A stretch of DNA of 64,000 nucleotides from Anisus vortex (lineage: Eukaryota; Mollusca; Gastropoda; Planorbidae), in the NCBI GenBank assembly GCA_949126835.1, contig OX421494.1, forward strand, positions 1,240,001-1,304,000. The letters are read 5' to 3'. A program made the position numbers and the translations under genes. The notes beneath the pieces are model-generated. The model worked only from the letters and a program-made list of their open reading frames with translations. It did not search any database and was not told where the DNA came from. Of the stretch, positions 9,999 to 21,900 are shown one piece after another (positions within the stretch are counted from its first letter, which is position 1; the number at the start of each line of letters is the position of its first letter).

Positions 9999-12900
9999 AT
10001 GTCTGTGTCCCATCCTTTGCTGAAAATTTTGAAAGGTAAATTATTTTACAATGTTTAAAAAAATTACATTATATTATATAGATCTGTTTATTCCTAATAT
10101 TATTATGTTATATTTTATTCGGTTATATATATATTTTGTTATATTTTATGTTATATTTGTTATGTTATATTTTATTCTGTATTATTTTAATCTGTTATAT
10201 TTTGTAATGTTATATTTTATTTTGTTATGTTTTGTAATGTTATATTTTATTCTGTTACATTTTGTTATGTTATATTTTATTATGTTATCTTTAATTATAT
10301 TATGTTATATTTCATTCTGTTATATTTTGTTCTCAGCTACTTTACTGGAGCTCCACAATGAGGGTGGAAAAATACTGGACACAAATCCACGACTCATTCC
10401 ATTTTGTCGATCATTGGAGGATATATTCAGACTTGGACTTCAATGTAATTTTTAAAAATGTTTTTACTTGTACGTTTTACAGACGTTCCTTCTAAATAAA
10501 AGATTATTACGTCCACTAGGCCCAAAACTCCTGCAGGGCGGCAGGGATAGAACCCACGACATGTCGGTTGACAGAACTAACTGCAGGACCAGCCAGCCTT
10601 TTCATTTGATGTGTATTTAAAACTTTTGTTCTTTAGCTGTAAACATTTTTTTAGCTCAAAACATTTTTATATTTTGTGTCAAGTTTTAACAGGATCACAT
10701 TGGTTTAAAAAAAAAGTTTGGCAAAGGTTTGGGAATTTTAAAATAATTTTAGAGTGCAAAAAAGAAACCTCGCTATATATTTTTTTAGCCTGCAAATATG
10801 ACTCTTGAATATATGTATATGAATAATGCCCAGCAGCTCAACCCTAGGCCTAGACTTTTTAGGTTTAGGTTCCAGTTTAAGTTTAACAACATTTCCAAAT
10901 TATCCCCAAATAGAAAAGGTAAAACTGCAAACCAAAAAAGGGCAGATCTAATCAGGCTAGACCAGGTGACACTAAATTACTTAAGGTTCTTCCTGTACAC
11001 AAATATTTATTCATCTAGTTTTATTTATGAACAGAAAATATAAACTGCACAAACATTTGTAAAAGTTTGAAACAAATTCTGAAAGCAAAATAAACACCAA
11101 TGTCAAGGTCTTATCTTATAAATTTGTGTATTGTTTGCAATGGAGATAGAAATATGTGTTGATTGAAAAACCTTGGTGAATTAATTTTTCAACAGCACAT
11201 CATAGACATTGGTTTACGAAGCCTGACTACTGGACAGTGTTTTCTAAACTCGGAGAAAAGTAAGCAATTCATAATTCAATTGATCATGTTACCAAAAGGT
11301 TTGATAAGTAAGCTGTTGAGTGTTCCTGAAAAAAAAGGTTGGATAAATAAATAACAAGGATTCTAAAAATAGATTAGATAAGTAAGCACTTTAACATTCT
11401 ACAAATCTAAGCTATAGAGCATTTTAAAATTAGATTTGATACTTGTGCTATTTAGCAATTGATACTTGTGCTATTTAGCAATTGATACTTGTGCTATTTA
11501 GCAATTGATACTTGTGCTATTTAGCAATTGATACTTGTGCTATTTAGCAATTGATACTTGTGCTATTTAGCAATTGATACTTGTGCTATTTAGCAATTGA
11601 TACTTGTGCTATTTAGCAATTGATACTTGTGCTATTTAGCAATTGATACTTGTGCTATTTAGCAATTGATACTTGTGCTATTTAGCAATTGATACTTGTG
11701 CTATTTAGCAATTGATACTTGTGCTATTTAGCAATTGATACTTGTGCTATTTAGCAATTGATACTTGTGCTATTTAGCAATTTAAAAATAGATTAACTCG
11801 TATTGAAACTAAATGCTTGTGTTAAATTCAATGTTGAATTGTCTCAACGTATTGTTGAATTTGTTACGTGCCGAAGCACATAAGGTTTGTTTTATCTAGG
11901 GAAGGGGGGAATATATCCTCTTGTATGTTTGAGTACCGCTGATTACTAAATGAGAACTACCTAACTTTCAACTAGTTAAATGAACAGACTCAGGTTGTAG
12001 AACACAAAATATAAGGAAGTTTATTCCACTACAATCCACATAGAATATACTTGATACAATATTTACAAGCAAAATCCATGACAGTTAATAATGCGACCTG
12101 TCAGTATCACTGTTATGATGGCACTGCCCAAGCATGGTCTTGAAAACCACGGGGTCTTAAAAAGGTTGGTTTCTATTGGTCCTTATGACCCTACGTGAAA
12201 CAACTTCTAAGGGATGTCGGGGCCCATGTTGACTTGTTAGATTAGAGAAACCGCGAATCTCCAAGCATGGTGTGATAACAATATCACGCCGTACCCTTCA
12301 CACAGTGGGAAAAATATAATATTACTTATACATAACACATTTTTGTTTGTTTTTTTGTTTTAAATTGTTCATGTGTTGAATATAAAACTGTATTTGTTTA
12401 GGGCTGGTCCAGGATTGTATCATATTGTCAAGTTTGTCAAGGAGAACACAAAAGTAGGTTTGAAATATTTCTCAATAATTAACAAGTATATCGCTTTTTA
12501 TGATTTATTATTGTTATTAACACTATGAGCTTTTTTGGCATTTATTTATTAATTTCCTACTTTTGATTATCTCCCTTCAAGGAACTGTGTTGAAAAATTT
12601 AAAATTTATTTCATGTGAATTTGTCTAGTTCTTTTTTGTTAAAAAAAACACATTTTTACAATTTTAAAATTAAGTATGTAAAAAGCACCCAAGTATGAAT
12701 TTAGTTGTTCCATTGGTTTTGGTGGGTGATACTTTTGCAAGCTTTATGTTGATATTTTTAGACAGACTAATGACTCTTTCATTGTGTTCGAAATGTTTTA
12801 GACAGACACAGATCAAGGTAGAGGGCGCTTGTTCATCAGAGCTTGTCTTTTAAAAAAGGATCTTGTCGCGCTAGTAAAGAAACTAAGAGAAGATAATGCA

Positions 12901-15900
12901 TTTGTTGAGGTATTTAGATGTATGGATATTGTTTAATATATTCAAAGTTTTTTGTAGATAGTGTTATAAATATGATTGTAGTGGTTATATCCCTTGAAGT
13001 AAAGTAGACAACCTACAGGTTCCTAATATAAGTGTTGTGGTTATAGCCCTTAAAGTAAGGTAGACAACCAAACTGAAAGGCAATTTTTAAGAAATCCTGA
13101 AGTCAATTTTAAAATCTGCTGAGTTGACTGATCTCCCCTTGGCACCACCCTATTATATGCAACCTATCCAAGTCTTTAAGGAATGAATAGTCTCAGGTTG
13201 ATGAACAAGTTCAAGTCTGGAACCAAACATCTCCTTTAGTTCTGAATAGAAACCCACAGCATTCATTGGATCACCTTGTTGATCTCTACACTGTTAGTCT
13301 AATGCTGTCAATGTGTATAATTAACATTTTATCTTGGAGCAGTCAAAGATCTAATGTTTAATTAATTATAGATGGTAGAAAACTGCTTAGGAGGAACATA
13401 ATATTGTAATCCCATAATGCCTTGAAATTACTTTCCACAGATGTGGTATGATTCTTCGACATCCATTTTAAATAATGATATTTTATCAGGTATTCACATT
13501 TATAATAGCATTTATTTTGATTCATGAATACATTTAAAAAAGTAAAATATCCAGTCAAACAAAATTGACCTTTGGGGTGGGTGAAGCAGTGTTCACCAGT
13601 TTCTGTGGCCATGGCATACTAGGGGATTGTGTGGCCAGCACAATGCCCTGCAGCCTTTACTTTACTTTACCCCATCTAAAGTCAGGTACCCATGATAGGT
13701 GGGAAGTCTCAGGGACACCCTCCAGACCCGAGAATAAATCCTAGCCTTCACCAGGATTTGAACCCAGGACCTTCGCTACGCCAGCCAAACGCTCTGCCAC
13801 TATGCCCCATTGAATAAATTAATGTGTTTCTTAATTTACACGGCTGGATCTGTGGCAGTCACACGCCTGGATCTGTGGCAGTCACACGCCTGGATCTGTG
13901 GCAGTCACACGCCTGGATCTGTGGCAGTCACACGCCTGGATCTGTGGCAGTCACACGCCTGGATCTGTGGCAGTCACACGCCTGGATCTGTGGCAGTCAC
14001 ACGCCTGGATCTGTGGCAGTCACACGCCTGGATCTGTGGCAGTCACACGCCTGGATCTGTGGCAGTCACACGCCTGGATCTGTGGCAGTCACACGCCTGG
14101 ATCTGTGGCAGTAACACGCCTGAATCTGTGGCAGTAACACGCCTGGATCTGTGGCAGTCACACGCCTGGATCTGTGGCAGTCACACGCTTAGATCTGTCA
14201 CAATCTAGATGGAGTAAAAAAAACTGTGGAAATATTTCCTTTTGTTTTGTTTTAGTAGAGATATCAGGTTATTTTAATCAGTGAAAAGTATTTACTGACA
14301 AATTAAACTAGTTAATCAGTGTGTCAATAAAATATTTAATTCTTTTCATTTCAATCAGTATTTTTATTTTCATTGCACATAAGTCTTACAAGTCTTGAAG
14401 GTTTTTTTTTGCTTAAAGGTTATATTTGCTTGAAGGTTATATTTGCTTAAAGGTTATATTTGCTTAAAGGTTTTATTTGCTTGACATTTTGTTCTCTTTA
14501 CTTTGAAATTTTTTTGTGTGCAGAAATTTTCTTGTCTCTACTGGAACAAGTGGTAAACATTCCATTTAGTCTTTATTTGAAAAATGCCAGTTTTCTAGAT
14601 GAAACTTGGGAGATGGGGGTAAGTCCAAGGTTGTTGTAATTCTTAATGTATGAATAACATAACAAACATAATCTACAGACTGTTATTGCATATAAATTAT
14701 AAAATATTCTTTTTTTTTTCCTAAACTATGTTTTTTCCCCTCTAGGATTACAGAGACTACGAGTTTGTTCCTTGTCAGGTTTTAGGAGTCCATTTACAGT
14801 TGAGTTTTTTTTTGGTTTTTTTTTTAAGGGGTGGGAGGGTGAGAGATAGGGCGGAACATTTGATAGAGTGGTTTGTAAACAAAAATATATGCCTGTGTGC
14901 CAAGTTTCAGCTGGATAGCACAATGGGAAGTGGGTCAATTAGTCTTCCAAAGGTCAAGGTTAATTGCCTGCCAGAAACATACCAAGTCTTGCGAAGTTAA
15001 TGTAAAGGAATTAAAAACTGGCACATTTTATGAACCTGATTAATGAGGTTATCCTTTAATTAATTTTTGGCTCAAAATTCATCTGGCTATAAATGCTGTT
15101 TTGCTAGTTGAAGAGTATTTACTCCCCTTGGAAAATTTACATAAGGTTTTACCTTGAACTTTAACCTACAAAATTCTTTCTCATATTTTTTTTACTTCAA
15201 CATGTTATTTTAATTGTGGTTTTATTTACAAAGGTATAAAAAAAATTACCAGTTTCATTTTATTTTCATTTAAAACTTCCCTAAGATGTGAATGCTGTAC
15301 ATTTTTCATTCACAGATTGATCAACACACATCTTGTTGTTACAGATATTGACCCTGAGAGTGTGGCTGCTGAAGATGTAAATACAAACTGTAAAGTTTTC
15401 TTGTTTTATCTTCATATAATAGTGTCTCTTGGACTGGGTAAACCAGTGATTCTCAGGGGCAGAACCTAGGGCTCAAAAAAGAAATTTACAAGTGTTCTGC
15501 AAGACCCTGGCAATAATAATTTGAAAGCACCTGATGTTTTACATGTTGATGGTTATTTTTTGTATTTTGGAGCTCACAAAAAACTTTGTGTCTGGAAAAG
15601 TTGGGGTGCCATTTGCAACATCTGGTTTGTGGGAATTTAGAATCTCAACATTCAGTGAAAGGAAATATTGAATAGGAAATATTGCTGATAAAAAAAATAA
15701 AAGTATTTCGTCTGACCAAATTGATCCGTAGGGCCGGTGAAGCAGCGTTCCCCATTTTCTGTGGCCACAGCGTACTAGGGGAATGTGTGGCCAGCACAAT
15801 GCCCAGACACCATTACTTTACCCTAACTAAAATCCGGTAAACATCAGAGCTGGGTAGACTCAGGGACACCCTACAGACCTGAGAACAAATCCTAGCCTTC

Positions 15901-18900
15901 ACCAGGATTCAAAACCAGGTCCTTCGGTATGACAGTCAAAACCAGGTCCTTCAGTATGACAGTCAAAACCAGGTCCTTCGGTAGGATATTCAAAACCAGG
16001 TCCTTCAGTATGACAGTCAAAACCAGGTCCTTCGGTATGATATTCAAAACCAGGTCCTTCGGTATGACAGTCAAAACCAGGTCCTTTGGTATGACAGTCA
16101 AAACCAGGTCCTTCGGTATGATATTCAAAACCAGGTCCTTTGGTATGATATTCAAAACCAGGTCCTTCGGTATGATATTCAAAACCAGGTCCTTCAGGTA
16201 TGATATTCAAAACCAGGTCCTTCGGTATGACAGTCAAAACCAGGTCCTTCGGTATGATATTCAAAACCAGGTCCTTCGGTATGACAGTCAAAACCAGGTC
16301 CTTTGGTATGACAGTCAAAACCAGGTCCTTTGGTATGACAGTCAAAACCAGGTCCTTTGGTATGACAGTCAAAACCAGGTCCTTCGGTATGACAGTCAAA
16401 ACCAGGTCCTTCGGTATGACAGTCAAAACCAGGTCCTTTGGTATGACAGTCAAAACCAGGTCCTTCGGTATGACAGTCAAAACCAGGTCCTTCGGTATGA
16501 CAGTCAAAACCAGGTCCTTCGGTATGACAGTCAAAACCAGGTCCTGCGGTATGACCGTCAAATGCGCGGCCACCGTTTCCTCCTGATGGTTAACCAAAAA
16601 ATTAGTTTTTAAACCACAAATAAAAATTTGTGTAGAGTTAAATATGTGTATGCATTCATATAGAGAGTAAATTAAATGAATGTGTATAGAATTACAATTG
16701 GGTAAAATATGTGTAGGTATTCCTGAACTAAATTTTCCCATTAACAGGGTAAAGTTTCAGTTGGTGATGTTATTGATGAATTAAATTTTCTCATTGACAG
16801 GGTAAAGTTTCAGTTGGTGATGTTATTGATGAACTAAATTTTCTCATTGACAGGGTAAGTTTCAGTTGGTGATGTTATTGATGAACTAAATTTTCTCATT
16901 GACAGGGTAAAGTTTCAGTTGGTGATGTTATTGATGAGCTTTATACTGAGAGCCTGAAGGGAGCTAAAAGAGGAAAAGTAAGTTGAACATTTACTCTATG
17001 TTGTTGTTTGTACAATGTTACAATGAATCTTTTCATCTCTATGTTGTGTTGGTGAGCATTACAAGTCAGGGTTGATAGTAGTCAGTGTTAGTGGTCAGTA
17101 TCAATTCTCTATCCATGTACCTCCGTGTCGGGTGAAGTGTTTAAACCACTGATATGCATACATTAAGGGGACACTTATAAATGAAGACTTTAAAATATAG
17201 ACTTGTGTGTTTTGTAAACATAGACTTGTGTTTTATAAACATAGACTTGTGTTTTATAAACATAGACCTGTGTTTTATAAACATAGACTTGTGTTTTATA
17301 AACATAGACTTGTGTTTTATAAACATAGACCTGTGTTTTATAAACATAGACTTGTTTTATAAACATAGACTTATGTTTTATAAACATAGACTTGTGTGTC
17401 AGTAATTTCATTTCTTTACTAAACTTGATATTTCTCTTTTTGTACAGGTGAGAGATTTGTTTCACATTTACAAAGGAATGCCAGTTTATGTCAGCTTTGT
17501 TAAAGTAAGTCAGTCTAATGCCAGTTTATGTCAGCTTTGTTAAAGTAAGTCAGTCTAATGCCAGTTTATGTCAGCTTTGGTAAAGTAAGTCAGTCTAATG
17601 CCAGTTTATGTCAGCTTTGTTAAAGTAAGTCAGTCTAATGCCAGTATATGTCAGCTTTGTTAAAGTAAGTCAGTCTAATGCCAGTATATGTCAGCTTTGT
17701 TAAAGTAAGTCAGTCTAATGCCAGTTTATGTCAGCTTTGTTAGAGTAAGTCAGTTACTGAATCTTTGTTTTTTTCATTTCTTAATTCCGTGGACAACAAT
17801 AACATTTAAATTTGTAGAAATCATAATATCCCATATGTCAACAGGGCTTGCCATCTTATCTTATCTAACAAGTTATGGAAGCTCTTTCTATACAGAAGAA
17901 TTTAATGTCCTAGGCTTAAATGTTGTTCGTAAAAAGAATTGTATGCATCTGCTCTGTTTATTATATTTTAAAAATTGTGTTTCACAGGCCCGCTTGCCAG
18001 ATGGCCAGATCTATCGTCCGATCTATTCCCTCCTGCGTCAGTTGGAGATTAACATTGCTCAAATAGATGGACCTCCCCATGAGAAGACAACTGCTCCCCC
18101 AGCAAACTTTCGAAAGCCAGCCCACGCATTGCTGCCAGAGGAAGAAGAAGATGAACTACCAGTCCATGGGCCTGATGGAAAGTAGGTCTGAAATTAATGA
18201 TGGATTGAAAGTAAACAATATAATTTTAAACAATATTTGGAAAATATGTCTAAATTCTGGAATGTTCTGTTAAAAGTATGTATGCACTCTTGTATCATCT
18301 GTTAAATCTCTGCAATCTTAAATCATCTGTTAAATCTCTGCACTCTTGTATCATCTGTTAAATCTCTGCAATCTTAAATCATCTGTTAAATCTCTGCACT
18401 CTTGTATCATCTGTTAAATCTCTGCAATCTTAAATCATCTGTTAAATCTCTGCACTCTTGTATCATCTGTTAAATCTCTGCAATCTTAAATCATCTGTTA
18501 AATCTCTGCACTCTTGTATCATCTGTTAAATCTCTGCAATCTTAAATCATCTGTTAAATCTCTGCACTCTTGTATCATCTGTTAAATCTCTGCAATCTTA
18601 AATCATCTGTTAAATCTCTGCACTCTTGTATCATCTGTTAAATCTCTGCAATCTTAAATCATCTGTTAAATCTCTGCACTCTTGTATCATCTGTTAAATC
18701 TCTGCAATCTTAAATCATCTGTTAAATCTCTGCAATCTTAAATCATCTGTTAAATCTCTGCAATCTTAAATCATCTGTTAAATCTCTGCACTCTTGTATC
18801 ATCTGTTAAATCTCTGCAATCTTAAATCATCTGTTAAATCTCTGCAATCTTAAATCATCTGTTAAATCTCTGCAATCTTAAATCATCTGTTAAATCTCTG

Positions 18901-21900
18901 CAATCTTAAATCATCTGTTAAATCTCTGCAATCTTAAATCATCTGTTAAATCTCTGCAATCTTAAATCATCTGTTAAATCTCTGCAATCTTAAATCATCT
19001 GTTAAATCTCTGCAATCTTAAATCATCTGTTAAATCTCTGCAATCTTAAATCATCTGTTAAATCTCTGCAATCTTAAATCATCTGTTAAATCTCTGCAAT
19101 CTTAAATCATCTGTTAAATCTCTGCACTCTTGTATCATCTGTTAAATCTCTGCAATCTTAAATCATCTGTTAAATCTCTGCAATCTTAAATCATCTGTTA
19201 AATCTCTGCAATCTTAAATCATCTGTTAAATCTCTGCAATCTTAAATCATCTGTTAAATCTCTGCAATCTTAAATCATCTGTTAAATCTCTGCAATCTTA
19301 AATCATCTGTTAAATCTCTGCACTCTTGTATCATCTGTTAAATCTCTGCAATCTTAAATCATCTGTTAAATCTCTGCAATCTTAAATCATCTGTTAAATC
19401 TCTGCAATCTTAAATCATCTGTTAAATCTCTGCAATCTTAAATCATCTGTTAAATCTCTGCAATCTTAAATCATCTGTTAAATCTCTGCAATCTTAAATC
19501 ATCTGTTAAATCTCTGCAATCTTAAATCATCTGTTAAATCTCTGCAATCTTAAATCATCTGTTAAATCTCTGCAATCTTAAATCATCTGTTAAATCTCTG
19601 CAATCTTAAATCATCTGTTAAATCTCTGCAATCTTAAATCATCTGTTAAATCTCTGCACTCTTGTATCATCTGTTAAATCTCTGCAATCTTAAATCATCT
19701 GTTAAATCTCTGCAATCTTAAATCATCTGTTAAATCTCTGCAATCTTAAATCATCTGTTAAATCTCTGCAATCTTAAATCATCTGTTAAATCTCTGCAAT
19801 CTTAAATCATCTGTTAAATCTCTGCAATCTTAAATCATCTGTTAAATCTCTGCAATCTTAAATCATCTGTTAAATCTCTGCAATCTTAAATCATCTGTTA
19901 AATCTCTGCAATCTTAAATCATCTGTTAAATCTCTGCAATCTTAAATCATCTGTAAAGAAGATCTCTGTGGGGCCCGGTAGCCGAGCGTCAGCGCGTTCG
20001 ACTGGCGAGCCAAAAAGTCCCGGGTTTGAATCCTGGTGCAGGCTAGGATTTTTTCCCGGGTCTGGAGGGTGTCCCTGAGTCTACCCAGCTCTGATGGGTA
20101 CCTGACCTTAGTTGGGGAAAAGTAAAGGCGGCTGTGCATAGTGCTGGCCACACAATCACCTAGTATGCCGTGGCCACAGAAACTGGTGAACGCTGCTTTA
20201 TCGGACCTATGGATCAATTCGGTCAGACGAAATCCTCTGGTTACATCCAAGATGTAATAGAGTTTGTATTTGTTGTCCTACTTACATAATGTCAAACAAT
20301 TTTATTTCTTGGTGTAAAAAATATATAAAAACAAAATAAACTCTTGTTCGATTGTGTTACATCAACCAACTGGAATAACTTTTAGCACCTCATGAAATGC
20401 TATTCATAATGATATTTTTAAACATCATCAAAATGTCATAAATTATAAATAAATCTGTATGTTAATATATCCAGAGCTGAGTATACTGTGGTGTATAGAG
20501 GAATCTACTCACTTCATCAGGTAAATACATTGATGGTAGTTTTATCTTTCAGTTTTGTTTAGCTGACAGTGATGCTTTGAAAATAAATACCAAATATTAA
20601 GTATACTGATGACAAAATTTGAGACTCCTAAACGCAGACTCAGACCTGCCTACTTTCCCGCCAATGCGGATTGGCGGACTTCTACGCATTTTTGTTAATT
20701 TTTGTTCGAAGTTTCGGTGGTTTCAGTTTTTTAGTAACTGAGCTGGCCTAATTTTTTTCCTTTTCCAACACACATCTTTAAATACCCAGTACTAATCTCT
20801 AAATACCCAGTACTAATAATTCGGCTTTCATTTGCAAACATCCTCACTTCTCCTGTGTAATATTATTAAGGAAAGCCTATCTTGTCTCCCACATTTTTCT
20901 TGCTAACATCCCCACCCCTCCTATGTGTTAATTAAAGTAAGCCTCTCTTGTCTTACTTTGAGTATGGTGATGGTACAGGTATGTACCACTCCAATAGTCC
21001 TCTTTTTCTGTCCTATCCCCAAAGTGTGCACAGCACATGTTCTATTATATCAGTTGATAAATTTGCACTAGATTGGATTGTCCAGCAGTACCAAACTATT
21101 ATATACCCTTTTTAGTTTACCCTTGGGGTTTAAAGGTTTTAAGCCACTGAATTTACACATTGTGTTTAGCAGTAAATTAATAAACTATGGGTACAAAACA
21201 TTTCTGTTTTGTAGATAAACATCTTAACTAACTAAATTGGACATTTTATATTATAATAGGGATGCTAAAAGCTTCTAACTAATTAATTAAAATGTAATTA
21301 AGAAGTTTGGTAAGCAAGGGAGGTAACATATATAATTTGAACCCTGATAAATCAGCTTCAGTTGTTCTTCTTTCAAAGAATCTTTGCTACTTTTTACCCC
21401 CTTTCTATTAACTTGTATTTTCTGTCTGTCTGCTTGCTTGCTTGATGTTTGTTAGCAAAACTTTACATAGATTTTTCAACCACTTCCCGTCGTCCAATGG
21501 AGCTGAAACTTGGGCAGTAGACTTGTCCAGACTAACAATACATTCTATCAAATTTTCAGCATCGTAGCCTTTGGAATAGTCACTAATACCTTCTACCAAT
21601 TTGCTAATCGAAGAAAAAAAACATGGCTGCCTTTACAGGAAGAGATGGAAGTAAATAAAATTTTCAGATATGTTCGTTTTTACGAAATAAATAGAATGAA
21701 AACGACACAATATAGCTGAAACAAAATGAGTTTTCTCATTATGGTTTTTGCGGGCCAAAGCTAGAACAAAAAAAAAAAGGATGAGCAAAATTTTAGTGTG
21801 GAAATTCATAAGGTATGATATCACTTATATTTATATTTATTTTAATCTATCAAATTATAAATTAAATATAAACTTAGTTAACAAAGAAAGGGAGTATAAT

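Noticed and set aside
13810..14208. 132-codon frame with GSVAVTRLDLWQ-type repeats
   Set aside because: A 23-bp minisatellite; three frames are open with the same pattern.
15899..16741. Open frames of 280 (minus) and 227 (plus) codons
   Set aside because: Translations of the 27-bp SINE-derived array; no homology or start context, and the array varies by SINE-like substitutions.
19967..20045. tRNA gene (box A and box B present)
   Set aside because: The sequence continues into a conserved SINE body shared by seven other copies, and no complete cloverleaf can be drawn.
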